64,000 nucleotides of DNA from Larix kaempferi (Eukaryota > Streptophyta > Pinopsida > Pinales > Pinaceae). The notes under the pieces are model-generated. The model saw nothing but the letters and a program-made list of their open reading frames with translations. It was not told where the DNA came from and ran no database searches. The stretch covers positions 1,251,501-1,315,500 of the forward strand of contig BSBM01000609.1 of assembly GCA_027924585.1 (NCBI GenBank), read 5' to 3'. Below, one piece after another: positions 12,282-23,757 of the stretch. The number at the start of each line of letters is the position of its first letter. Position 1 is the first letter of the stretch. Made by a program: the position numbers and the translations under genes.

Positions 12282-12771
12282 TATTGTCTTGAAAACGTGG
12301 TAGAACTCATTTATGGGGCTTCATATAGCATGCACGAAATGCAATCAGCATTCTTTACAATTGGAAGAATACTAAAATCAAATGAAATATTTACATCATA
12401 AATGGGATGCCAATTCTGTCATTGCTCCCTTACTTTGAAGGGAACATAGCCCTACAATCTAAATATAGTCTAAAATAATTTGATTACATCAATTTTAGCA
12501 AATAGAATAGCACATATTTCATAATGATACATATTCTGTTTTTGCAGAATACAATTCAAAAATAAAGCATATTGTCTTGAAAACGTGGTAGAACTCATTT
12601 ATGGGGCTTCATATAGCATGCACTACATGCAATCAGTCTTTTTTATAATTGGATGGTTACTAAAATGAAATTAAATGTTTACATCGTAAGTGGGATTCCA
12701 ATTCTCCCATTGCTCCCTTACTTTGAAGGGAACATATCCCTACAATATAAATATAGTCTACAATAATTTGC
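12282..12771. repeat. ~200-bp direct repeat, two copies
   Basis: ATTGTCTTGAAAACGTGG starts both copies (about 12282-12484 and 12571-12771). They share GGGGCTTCATATAGCATGCAC, the TTGCTCCCTTACTTTGAAGG block and AATATAGTCTA. About 85 bp of unrelated sequence lies between them. A shorter TGTATTGTCTTGAAAA copy precedes the first. Confidence 0.8.
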
Positions 12772-13273
12772 TTACTGTAGCGGAAGCGCCTAGTTAAATA
12801 GAAAAATTATGCAATAAGAACACAAACATCACGACTACATATTATCTACTTAATGACATGGACATATGCTCCATTTTCCATTCGAACCCAGCATGGTGTC
12901 TGAATTTCATATTCTAGCAATAGATTCCGTGACAAGTAAGTTTATTCAAATAACACCAATGTAGGCTATGAGCAATAGCAACTACTATTTTCTGAGATTC
13001 CTTGTAAGATTTTTATGACTTACAAAATTATCATGAACATATATTAATAATGTCAACCATTACATCGTGTAATCAAATTCCCCTTTAAAAAGCACATTCA
13101 TTGCAAAGGCAGGGTTGATAATTGTGACCAAAAGAACATTTTATGTAGTTGTGAATAAGCAACACTGAAGAAAAATTGATTTGTTTACCTTCACCATACA
13201 AGAAAAGCGTGCAGAGGGCTTACAAGCACCTAATATATTATAAACATCAGTTACTATTTCCCATTGTGATTAC

Positions 13274-13847
13274 CTGTGTGTAATATGTCCTTGTTGTGTT
13301 GGACTGCAACAACTTTGCCTCAATAACTTTCTGTATGTTGTCCACAACACTCTCCTGATTCAAAAGGCTGACCTAAAAGCACACAAGTTAAAATTGAAAT
13401 GTATTGTATAATTAACTTCAAACAAGGACACCATTGCATGCATTAGAAAACAGTTCAAATATTTTGTATTTGGCACAACATGTGCCAAAGAAATGACTTT
13501 TTCAAAGATCATACAAAGCTAAAAAGTAATCAAGTTATTAACGTGAAAAAAAAATTAATAGCAATGTTCATTCTTTAGCATGAAAATGAAGCTTGTAATG
13601 TGTTGTAGCATAACCACATAAAACCAACAAATGTATGCATACAAAAATCTCAAGAGAAATGCAACTAACAGACTCTTGGTATATACATCAATAATACCTC
13701 CCTTTTTGTAGTATGAACATTCACGTCCACATGTTCAGGTGGCAACAATATAGACATATAGATAAAAGGTTTCGATGCCTTTGGTAAGATGGCAGAGTAA
13801 ACGACTTCAATTTGCTCTTTTTAATGCAGTACATTCAACCAGCCTAT
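13274..13847 (-). pseudogene. MLH1: MLH1 mismatch-repair gene fragment (two exons and intron)
   Basis: On the minus strand an exon at 13847-13698 reads DRLVECTALKRA, then, after one extra base, IEVVYSAILPKASKPFIYMS and PPEHVDVNVHTTKREV. It begins after CTGCAG and ends at GAG|GTATTA. A second exon at 13372-13274 (33 codons) starts after TTTTAG with VSLLNQESVVDNIQKVIEAK and ends YYTQ at CAG|GTAATC. Together they match the conserved transducer region of MutL homolog 1 (the VDVNVHPTK-EV-FL segment). MLH1 acts with PMS1 in nuclear mismatch repair. The one-base insertion after KRA and the absence of the rest of the gene show a non-functional copy. Because the intron is kept, the copy came from genomic DNA and not from mRNA. 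It lies inside the CACTA element. Confidence 0.85.
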
Positions 13848-14118
13848 CTGCAGTCATAAATAAGGATTGCAAATTATTCACAACCTTATACATCCTCTTA
13901 AAGGTAACAACAAGAATGCTACCTTCACTTATGAGTTCATAAGTCAATAAGGACTACTTTGGTCGTAATAAACTCTGAAGTGTCTTAATACATTTAAAAA
14001 CCCGATGCTAAATTTTAAGATATTGGTAAAAGCCGGAAAATTGGTATGACTTATTTGGAGATTATTGATCCAATGAACAAATGACTTAAGCACAGTAGTT
14101 GAAAGCTTGGAAATATAT

Positions 14119-14679
14119 TGTTGGTTGTGGAGCCTGATCTCCAGATTCAGAGATATTATTATTCAGCTGTGTCTATACCCCAGGTTTGGTTATGATCCCG
14201 GCATGACCCTAGGGGGGTTTGGGGGAGTGTCCACTCCCTCGGTTGGGGGGCCAGCGGGCCCCTGAGAAAGGGGGTTTTGGGGCAATGCCCCCGAGGAAAA
14301 TTTTTGGGGTTGTTTTCGCCACCAGTTTTCGGGCCCATGGTTTTTGGTAACCCGTGGTATTTTCCCATTGTATTTCCCTTATAAAAGAAAGACATTATAA
14401 CACGGCTAGGGTTGATGTATTAGGTATTATGCATTGTAAAGATCTTTGAGATCAGGAAGAGAGACTGTGAGACAATGAAGAGGAAGTGCAATTGTTGTGC
14501 TGCAGGTTGTATCCCTTCACTTTGTTGGATGGTATAATAATAAGGACTGGCAAATTCAGTGTGGACGCAGCCCAAGTTGGGTGAACCACGATATATCTGT
14601 GTTTCTCTTGTAATGTGTATGTGTGATTATATTTTCATTTTTGTTTATTGTTATTGCTTTGCGATCCTGTTTTCTAACA
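14119..14679 (+). mobile_element. solo LTR of the copia 3 family
   Basis: It starts TGTTGGTTGTGGAGCCTGAT and ends TGTTTTCTAACA, like the LTRs at 39881-40339 and 44376-44997. The flanks TATAT (14114-14118) and TATTT (14680-14684) look like a target duplication with one mismatch. No internal element sequence adjoins it, so an LTR-LTR recombination product is the simplest reading. It has a G-run-rich block at about 14205-14310. Confidence 0.88.
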
Positions 14680-17600
14680 TATTTGTCATGTTTTGACCTT
14701 GATAATGGTTTAACATCTATCTTTCATGACTTTCTGGAACAAGGGGAAAGGAGGAATGTGGGAACATGTGTCCAAAATAGTTCGCAACTCACCCCAAATT
14801 TCCAAGGAACGACAAAAATATATATTCAAAATTTTGAAAAATATAAATATTGTCCAACAAAATAAACAATAATTTTAAAATACCTTGGAAATTTAAAAAT
14901 AAACATAAGGATAATACATACATGATAGGGTTAAGGACGGAAGCATAGACTATCTTAGAGGGGGTTTAAATGACAGATATAAGGTATAAGAACTATTTTT
15001 TCTTGAATTTGATTGTTTCTTTACTTCCTTTTTTTAACAGTATTTATATCATTTGAAAAGGAACATGCACATACACCTCAATAAAAAAATTCAATTCCAC
15101 TCTCGGTAGGTGAACAAAATTTACCCTCATAGTTGTTTTCCAAGTCACCTTGGTGAACCATTAATAGAAAATAAATTCCTCCTTTATTTGAACAAATTAT
15201 TTGATTTAAAATAAACTTCTACAAATACAATGATGCCTAAGAGATGGGTGAAAAATAATTGGAACAATCACAATAATAATTCAAACACTAACCATATATA
15301 TTACATTGATGAAATTTGGATGGTAATATGCACTACAAAAAGAACATGATGCGGTATTCATTCCTTTACTAGTAGATCAATTGATATTGATTTGATTCAG
15401 TTTGCAAAGAACTCACAAATTTCACCATTCACCCTCATGCCAGAGATAGTGCATGCCAATTTTAGCACAAATGTAGGTCCCATTCTGTGTCTTGACTCTT
15501 GATTACCTTGCCAAATCTCTTGAGTCATGACTAAACCAGTAATTTGATCATCATTCTAGTGAGAGTTGTTTATGGCCCTTCAACAAGCAAAGGAAGCTAT
15601 ATGCAACCTCATGTATCTCTTCATTAACTTTGCTAGCAACCCACATATTTGAATAAGTAGAGGAGAATAACTTTCAGTCAGAGCACAAGATTATTCTTTG
15701 AGTGGCAGAGGCTGCAATGCTCACTTGGAAGTGTTATCACTTGAAATAGAAGGAGTCAAATGGACATTTAGAGAAAGTGCCAATATCACCTAAGATAGTC
15801 TCTCTCACTTTGGACTAGTGCTTGCTAGCCTGAAGGGTCACTAAAGTAATGCCTGCAAAGAAAGGGTTGTACCTTGACAAAAGTGAAGAAAAGACAAAAG
15901 GTAAACCTAAACAGAAGAATGCTTCATCAAACAAAAAGAGACATAAAAGCAGAGAATGAAAAAATAGGTTACTTAAACAATATTTTCTAGAAAAATCAGA
16001 TGAAGATGAATATCTTAGCGGTCTTGGAAGAGTAAAAGTTACAGTTACAGATTTGATGATTGCACACACTTATAAGTTGTCAGAATATTCAAGTTGTCTT
16101 ATGTTAGTTTCCTTATCTGATCTAGACATAAGAAGATTTACATGGATGTCTACATAGGGAGACATTTGGAATGCTTTGAAGCCTGGAAGTACATGTTTCC
16201 ACACCCTGCTATCTCTGAAGATTGCTACTGACCTGTGAAAGTTGGCCCTTGGTAGTGAGTGAGGCTTATCAGTGACATATTGTTGAATCTTTTCAATATC
16301 CACCAGTCTCTAAATATCAACATAGTGCAACCTATGTTTGAAGAGAAACTTAGATATATTTCACCATTGAATAGTGGTTACACAAGCTTGGCCCCATTTC
16401 TATAGGCATTCTTAAAAACAGAAAGGCATTGATCTCTTGACTAAAAGGGATTGATTTCACTTTAGCCTAAACAACACCTATGCCAAATTTAGTGTCGACA
16501 ACTATGAATATAGCAAACATAGAGGTACCATTGCAAACACAACAATACAATTCCACGATAAAAACAACTTGACTTATAGGTCAAGTCACAAATAATACAC
16601 CCCAAGAGCGTAGACTTGCTCCATTACTCATAAAATATGCAATGTAGCAAATTAAATTTTAAACCTTTTACAAGAAAAACAACTTCAAATGAAGCAAAGG
16701 AGTAGCCGAAACAGTTTTCGGCAATGTTGTTGGGAATTTGGCTAGTTTTGTATCAACAAGTGCCCAAATTGAATCCCCTAGATGAGGCGCACTAGATTAT
16801 ATCGATGGTTTTACTGAGGATGCCATCCACAGATGTGGAGAATCATCCCTTGGATTTCCTCACAAGGTTTTCCTTGGAAAAAAATCAAAACATTTATACA
16901 AATATGGTGGTGATTACATCTTCATTCCTTTCTATTCCTTCAATAAGTCTTAGAAGAAGTGGCAAGCTCGGATTCCAATCAAAGAAAATAAACATTTGAT
17001 TTCCAAGAGATGTAAATCTACTTTATATATGCAAGAATAAATGTATTAAAATGGAGCTACCTAACATGCACGTTTGCAATTTCAAACTTCAAAGTATATT
17101 AGGCTTTGTCCAAAGATTTGCAAACCAACTACAAGCAAGGCCAAGGTTATCAATTACAAATCAAATGTTTTGGATCTCAATCATTCACATTTTATTATAT
17201 AGCTACCACATGACCAACCTTGCTACAAGAAAAAATTTAGTGTCTAAGCTTACCTTATACCATATCATTCTCTTATGCATAAAAGAAAGTCTAGTGACTA
17301 TTATTGTATGTGATGATAACTTGGATAAGTAAGAAAGCTGATGGGATTATCATATCATAAAGCATAACTCTTTCAAGTTGGCTACTAAAGGATACAACTT
17401 CACATCATTAAAGGAAAAGAATAAAGGTTGGATGGCAAACAAAAACTAGAACTTTTATATGGTTAATCTTTCCACTAATCTTGATAGGGTGTAATGAGAA
17501 ATTGTGAGTTTATTTAGATTGAACGGTAAATACTTCTTCCTTGGTTGACCAATGCTTTACAAAGAAGCCTTGGTGAAGCTTGGCATATCAATCAAGAATC

Positions 17601-19151
17601 AGGATGTGCATAAGATTACAACATATGATCAACTTACATCTTTGGCGGATTGACATAAAATAGATGCATGTGCAAAAGAATGAGCATTTGAATCTTTTAT
17701 TGTATCTAAAGATACAGTTTCCTTTATTGTGTGTAAAGGTGAAATTTTTAATAAATAAAATTGCATTATAGGCATCCCTGGTAATCAAATTTCTGGGTTG
17801 CAGATCATTTTCTCAAAAGCAAGACCTGGGTATTCTTAACCTGGTTGATTGACCTATTGCACATAAGGAGAGTTGTTGAAGGGAATATACTTTACAAGGA
17901 GCATAGCACTACTTTTAATTTTTTAGGTTTTTATTTAGGTTAACAAAATAGCAAATGAACCAACATCTAACACAGAATGTTGGCTTCCTTTTTGATACCT
18001 TCTCAAACTATTCACCCTACATTGTGTGACAAGTATAATTGAGTTAACTTTGACTAATGTGCACATTATTTCCATACCTACATAATAATTGACAAAGCAA
18101 ATACATAAGTGTTTTAACAAAGATGGGTTCAAGACCAAAAAACCTTTACTCTATCAATTGCTTGGCATATACATGCCAAGCATAAGATAGCCAATATGAA
18201 CAAAAACATACATCCCTCTACAGTCTTTAAGTAAGCCACCCTCAGTTTAGTGATTCAGTAGGTCAGGTATTGCTCTCTAGTAATGCACAAGAATTTGGCT
18301 TGTAAAGAAAGGATCAATAGGTTGATAGAACACACGAACGATTTTTTCATTTTAAACTAGTGAAGCTCAGGGATGGGCTCAAACATAGGCACTCAGACTC
18401 TAACAATGGCTTGGAAGGTTCACATTAGCCATTTACAAGTTTTCTAACATCCCAATCTAGCTGCTTACAAGTTACAATTTCACTCATAGCAGTCTAAGCG
18501 TGAGTCTGAGTAGATTGAAAACATAATAAGGATGGTTAGATAGGGAATCTTCCCATCAGCTCATTTATTGAAATCCTAGATATGGTATTGCACCACGAAT
18601 AGCAAGGTGCTCTTTGTATCAAAAGTAACAAGGTGGTCTACAGCCCAGTACGATACATTTTGGCTTTAAAAAATACAATATTTATAATAAATAAATAATA
18701 GTAATATTATATGTTATTCAAATGAAATTTTATCCTTATCAATGCGCATTGATAAATCTGGAGTCAAAATTAATCTACACGGGTTAAAAGTAAGCCTATA
18801 TCTTAGAGAAATGTCATCCTGGTTTCCACTAAATTGACCCTAATATCCCCCTTTTTTGCTCAAACATGGCGACTATGGACTTGAGTTATATTGATTGTTC
18901 TAGAAGTTAATTATGTATGGTATCCATGCAGAGGAACAAAAATTAGAAGTTAACTTAGAAAAACTGCTATTGATTTCCAAAACAAAAAAAAATCGTCATC
19001 AAATTCACTTAGATTTCGACCGGAAAATTTCCCAATCATCTCAATGGTGGCTGCAATGGAATTCAAGAAAACAACCTACATGCTACATGCTATTAACCCT
19101 TATAAAACCAAATATATAAAAATGAAATTGCGATCATTCTCGGTATTTTAC
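14680..19151. other. CACTA interior, no recognised gene
   Basis: Mixed sequence with several unassignable open stretches. The longest coherent one is minus 16303-16070 (77 codons, with PHSLPRANFHRSVAIF), and a lysine-rich plus stretch lies near 15870-16060. Neither shows a domain I can name. They may be decayed captured exons or element proteins. Confidence 0.35.
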
Positions 19152-19277
19152 CATCAAAAGCTCGGCATTTTCTGGGTCTCTGGCAAGGGCTTCATCCACA
19201 CCAGTAACCGAGTCCCTGTGCTCTACCAGCTGACATTCTAGCTGCTGCTCTAGATCGTATTCCTCATCTTCGGGTAT
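19152..19277 (-). pseudogene. captured N-terminal exon, C3H/G-patch (ZGPAT-like) or SMN-related factor
   Basis: A 42-codon minus-strand stretch runs from 19277 to a splice donor ATG|GTAAAA at 19152. It reads [19 protein letters not shown] followed by [20 protein letters not shown]. The pattern L-E-x-Q-L-x-x-Q...D-E-A-L-x-x-D-P-x-N-x-E-L is the N-terminal helix pair of plant zinc-finger/G-patch proteins related to ZGPAT and of SMN-related splicing factors. The codon where a start Met would be expected is ATA (19275-19277), so the start appears lost. An AAACCCTAGTTTT-like 5' leader typical of plant genes lies upstream. Only one exon is seen, so this is a fragment. The family name is tentative. 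Confidence 0.4.
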
Positions 19278-20575
19278 ATTAAAAACCAAAACCCTAGTTT
19301 ATCTTTAGTTAAAAACCCTGGCCCTTTACGAGTCTATATCTCTGAGCAAAAGGAAGCAAATGAATGCTTGAAAGGGAGAGAAAACCAATAAGAATGCGTT
19401 CAAGTGGTCCTCCATCTTATTTTGAGATAGTCTTCGCATTGATTTGGCACCAAAATTCGACATGTTTGATCACTCTAACAACAAAAGGATTCTGGTTCGA
19501 ACCCTGGTTTTATACTATTCGAGTGCAAAGGTCAATCAAATTAAAAGTAAGGAAAAAAAATAGCGTTGTTATCTTAATGGAGAAAATAAGGAAATAGGTT
19601 GCCAAGGATGAGCAAAATGGTTTGGATGGAGTGTTGTCATGTTAATCACTCAAGTGATACTTGAGTAAAGATAAGTATTTCTAAAACGAAAAACATATAT
19701 ATATAAAAGATGTTAATGATTGTTTTTTTTTTTCTATGGTGAGTATTATGAGACTTTCTATGTTTTGAGGAATTGTCTAAGTTTGTAATTTGATGGTTAT
19801 TGATATTATGAATGATCTTTTCATGATTGTGGAAGTTAGTATATTATAGTTATTATTATGAATTTGATGGAAAAAATGGGTATTATGTTCATCTAATATA
19901 GACCTTTTAAGAAAAGACAATTGGTCAAAAATGTTTGGTTATCCTATTAATTTTTTTTTTTATGAATGGATGTTTTTCAAATTCCAACCCTAATTTGATA
20001 CCATTATAGTTCTTCTTATGACTTTGGAAATTGGCATTGGTTGTTTTGAAAGATATTCAATAATCACCTTTGGGATATGTGCATTAGTTGCTTTGGAAAG
20101 GTTAAGGTTATAGTAGGGTTGTAGAGTCATGGCAAAGCCCTTGCTTAAGGAATTCTGGAGGATTGGGTTCTCAGAAGGATGACAGACCCTTCCCGGACCG
20201 AGAGAAAAAACTAGTTCTGACAATTTAGAGATTGATACATCTCACATTTCATCTGTTTAGTTCTTGAGAAATCCCATAAGTCATTGGAATCTTTCAGGAG
20301 TGACAAAAATCATGTCTAAGGGGAGGCCTCGAATGATCCAGTGCCTCGCCTTTAACATTTTGTTTTCAAAAAAACTAGGGTTTCCCAAGTTTCCATACCT
20401 ATCATCATTGTCATCGGTGTCATCATGATCATTATTTCATCATCATCCTCATACATTCCATTTTCATTGTCATAATCATTAATAGCTAGGGGGTTTTTGA
20501 ATCTATATGTAGTGTTAAAATTTAGTAATTGTACAAATTCATTATCAAAATTGTAATTTTCCATTGTCGGAGTGA
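19278..20575. other. mixed intergenic-like DNA, nothing recognised
   Basis: The part next to 19278 may be the 5' leader of the captured exon. The rest is AT-rich, with a short acidic open frame on the minus strand (20594-20352) that has GAT-repeat character and is probably low complexity. GGTTCGAACCC at about 19495 looks like a tRNA B box, but no tRNA fold surrounds it. Confidence 0.35.
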
Positions 20576-20800
20576 CACAACTAAAAATGACCAATTCATA
20601 TTCTTAATGTTATTGTTATGTGGTCATTTTTAATTTAGTTACTTGCTATCTGGTCATATATTTTATCATGTGACCCAATTGGTCATTGCTATGGTTATTT
20701 TTAGTTGGCTCACTCAATTTTGTTTATTTATCCCTTGAAAAAACTATGGTGACCAAATTGTTTGGTCGCTTGGTCATTTATCTCTCATTTTCTACTAGTG
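20576..20800. mobile_element. possible small CACTA-type (MITE-like) element
   Basis: The right end reads on the minus strand as CACTAGTAGAAAATGAG, a common plant CACTA terminus, and ends at 20800. TGGTCA and its inverse recur throughout as subterminal motifs. The left end CACAACTAAAAATGACC at 20576 is a weak match. The flanking triplets TGA and TAT differ, so the left boundary is unsure. Confidence 0.35.
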
Positions 20801-21928
20801 TATACATTAAGTACCCCAAATATGATGAGTCAGCCCAAAAAATGGTATAAACACTTTTGAATTTAACCCAAAAAACTAACAAATGGCTCCCCTGTAAAGT
20901 TGTTATTTGATAAAATTCCAAGCCACTCCCCTATAATTTTAATCGGTTTTTCCTTACTTCTGTTTGGGGTGGGGGAGATTTGGAGTGGGATTTTTTTTTG
21001 TATGTTTTCTTGGTTTCTAGATGGATGGGACATAAGGGATGACCCATTGTCCCTTGTACGATAATATTTCCACCCATCCTTATAATATTCTGGGCACCAA
21101 TACTTATTCTCTAAGGAAAGTGGATGGATATTTGTCAAGGTCTAAGCCATTCTCAAGGGACAAAAGGGAGGGTATTAAGAGATCATATTTGTGTTATGCA
21201 TAGGGACAAAGGACATGAAATAAGCTCAACATAGTAAACATTTTCCATGTGAGAAAGATATCATGGCCATTTTCAGGTTTAGTATACCATGAATGGTTCT
21301 TCAAACTTAGGCCATGGTACATGGAAATTTTTTTGGGTCTTAGCATAAAATTAGTTTGCGAGGTTGAAGGGCCATGTATAAGGCCCAAATACATAAGTAA
21401 TCCTTACATACTATATTAAGGCCTTAAATCCTATGTGTAAGCTCAAGTAACTAATGGTTCTCTATGATTTTGAACTAGGTCAAACACATGGTGTAGAAAG
21501 GGAGTGGGACAATGTAATAGTGCTAATAAGAATGATAAGGATCTACTCAAATAAAATGTGTGTATAATGAAATCAAAGTGTGTGAGGTGTAACAATGTCT
21601 GGATTTATTTCCTTAGATTACAATATGCACTTTTGATATAGTAGTGTTTTACATCAGGGTTTTCAAAATAAAATCTTGTGTCCTATAGGCTATGGATCTA
21701 ACAACCTTCCACTCTTGTGTCCTATATTTTTTTTTCTTCATCATCGTTATTGGCATTGACATCATCATCGTCATCAAAATCCTATTAAATATTATATAAA
21801 TCATCATTGCCATATTTATAATTGTCGATATATGCATCAGCATGTTGTTAGGAACACTATAATGTCGTTATGGACCATAGGATTTCTTAGGTTTATTTAT
21901 GATTAATTAGGGTCTCTCAGTTTCCAAA
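20801..21928. other. no recognised feature
   Basis: Mixed sequence with short open frames on the minus strand (21138-20863 and 21394-21194) that resemble no known family. A TCATCATCG-type simple stretch lies near 21730-21780. Confidence 0.35.
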
Positions 21929-22457
21929 ATGGCCATTCAGGTGCTAGTTCTGTCAACATGCCTAGCATTATCCCTGGCGCAACATTGGAGTTTTCCTAGC
22001 ACTTTTTTTTGCGCAATTCCTTTCGAACTTTCTCGAGCAATTCCAGGCACTATGCCTGGCGATATGCTTGGATCTATACCTAGCGCTATATCGGGCATTT
22101 TTCCGAGTGCAATTCATGGTGTAATTCCTTTCAGAATTCCTGGCCTAATTCCTTTCAAAATTCCTAGCGCAATCACTTACTCTATACCTGGCGCTATTTT
22201 GGACATTATTTTGGAAGCTATTCTGGTCATTAAATGGGATGTTATTATGGACGCTAATTGGGATGTTAATTGGGTAGCTAATTAGCGTCTCAATTAACAT
22301 CTACTTTAAAAAAAGGACGCAAATAACACCATTAAAAGCGCCATCTCGTGGAAAAGCATCCACTTTGTACAAAAAATGATGAAAAATACACTAAAAGTGA
22401 TCGTGGACGCTAAAAAGGGAGCTAAAACAGACGCTAATTCCAATATTTGTTGTAGTG
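21929..22457 (-). repeat. CACTA right subterminal and terminal repeat zone
   Basis: Repeated words of the type CCTGGCGCTAT, CCTAGCGCAATTCC and GACGCTAATT fill this zone, and the last bases TTTGTTGTAGTG form the terminus. A 118-codon open frame at 21929-22285 (many I-P-S/G-A-I repeats) is a by-product of the tandem words and is not a likely gene. Confidence 0.6.
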
Positions 22458-22600
22458 AAAGATGAAAGACATTAGAGTTGAGTTGCAGATGAAAAGAACT
22501 AATCTATATTGTATAGGTTTATCTCAATTAATTATATAGTTATTTGTTTCTAATTTCATAATAGCTGGAAAAAATCACTCTCTCATTGTGGCATTGAATG

Positions 22601-23553
22601 GTTCATTAGAGAGATTTTGAGGTCAAAAAATGGCCTCCTAAGAGATGTACTACAAAAATATGAGATATATTAAAATATTATGAATTTGGGGTTTTATGGG
22701 GTAGGTATATATGACAAGTCACCTCCCACACTATTTTCTATGCACAATATAAATAACCATGTTGAGTTGCTTTTCAAAATTCACTAGAAATAAAATTAAT
22801 AAAATAAGTCTACATCGATATGACTAAGATTCATTATAAATTCCCAAAAATTTATTGTCCTTTAGCATTTATTTGTCTTGAACTTACAAATGAAATTAAA
22901 TAATAAAAAATATTTTTAAGAGCTATTTTTTTAATTTTGTGTTGACTTTTTATATTTAGTACTTTTCTTATGAATTTAATATAATGTAATTCAATTGAGA
23001 ATTTATTTACATGTAAAATGTTAATAATATTATTATAATCCACATTGCATTATTATTACTATTATTTATTAAATCTATCATTATTCTTTATTAGTTTGAC
23101 ATTATGTTATTAAATAGAATGTAGTGAATATATAATTTAAAATTAAAAACATAAAAATGATAATATATTATTTTATAAAAAAATGTGAAAAGACTTTCTT
23201 TATGAATTAAGAGTACTTCACTTGAAAATGACAATAATATTATTTTATGAGAAAGTGTGAAAAGACATTCATTATGAGTACTTTACTTGAAAATGACAAT
23301 AATATTATTTTATGAAAAGACTATCATTATGAGTACTTTACTTTATGACTTAAAAGTACTTACACCACTACCTTGGTTAACTATGTGTTTTCATCCACCA
23401 TAGAAAATTTGACAAATAAGCATTCTTAATTCATGCAATGCCACCTCACCAAGGGGGATGATGTCATCCACTAGAATGTGATTGGTTGTTTTTTATAGTA
23501 CATTTTCTTTGTTTTGAGGCCATTTTTTGACCTCAAAATTTTTCTTTAGTAAC
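22601..23553. repeat. inverted repeat (foldback or MITE-like)
   Basis: TTTTGAGGTCAAAAAATGG followed by CCTC (from about 22615) is perfectly inverted as GAGGCCATTTTTTGACCTC plus AAAA at 23516-23538. Weaker matching extends to about 60 bp on each side (GTTC/GTTAC starts and TGTAGTACAT-like inner ends). No matching target duplication was found. Confidence 0.55.
23150..23345. repeat. short tandem repeat, ~60-75-bp unit, about three copies
   Basis: The words GTGAAAAGAC, ATGAGTACTT(T/C)ACTTGAAAATGACAA and TAATATTATTTTATGA recur three times with small indels. Confidence 0.7.
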
Positions 23554-23757
23554 GCTAAAATAAGAACAAATAAACAATCAGTGTAAAGGAAATGACCTGG
23601 ATTCGTTTGTTGGTTCTTCGTTTTCTTCCTAGAACCAGTTCACAAAATGAAGGACATACAATACCAATTTGAGCAAGGATGCATACAAGGAAAATGGAAA
23701 ATTTGATCAGAAAAGGAATACTTTGGGAAGAGTAATTACATATTTGATTGCAAAAGT

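Larger units (their letters stand above)
2993..22457. mobile_element. large CACTA (EnSpm-like) transposon with nested insertions and captured gene fragments
   Basis: The left end begins CACTACAACAACTCCTGGAA at 2993. The right end, read on the minus strand from 22457, begins CACTACAACAAATATTGGAA. Both continue with TTAG(C/T)GTC and CCCTTTTTAGYG blocks. The three bases outside both ends are AAA (2990-2992 and 22458-22460), which fits the 3-bp target duplication of CACTA elements. Subterminal zones at both ends are full of GACGCTAA and AGCGCC-type motifs, which is also typical. The inside holds a complete copia element, a solo LTR, MLH1 exons and another gene exon. No TNP2-type transposase was recognised, so the element looks non-autonomous. 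Alternatively the two ends could belong to separate related elements; AAA is a weak duplication in AT-rich DNA. Confidence 0.6.

Noticed and set aside
13160-13240. Further MLH1 exon (43 bp between TATTAG and GTAAAC on the minus strand)
   Set aside because: Splice-like borders exist, but the translation does not match the next conserved MLH1 segment in any frame with confidence.
16070-16303. 77-codon minus-strand frame as a gene
   Set aside because: Codon texture is plausible, but no domain, conserved motif or splice context could be identified; kept only as a note in the stretch entry.
19480-19520. tRNA-like B box GGTTCGAACCC
   Set aside because: Isolated palindromic motif without a cloverleaf around it.
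20352-20594. Acidic Asp/Met-rich minus-strand frame
   Set aside because: Comes from (TCATCA)n-like simple sequence, with no start context or homology.
21929-22285. 118-codon open frame with repeated I-P-S/G-A-I motifs
   Set aside because: It is the translation of short tandem words (CCTGGCGCTAT type) in the CACTA subterminal zone. The same words occur in both orientations, so no protein is implied.
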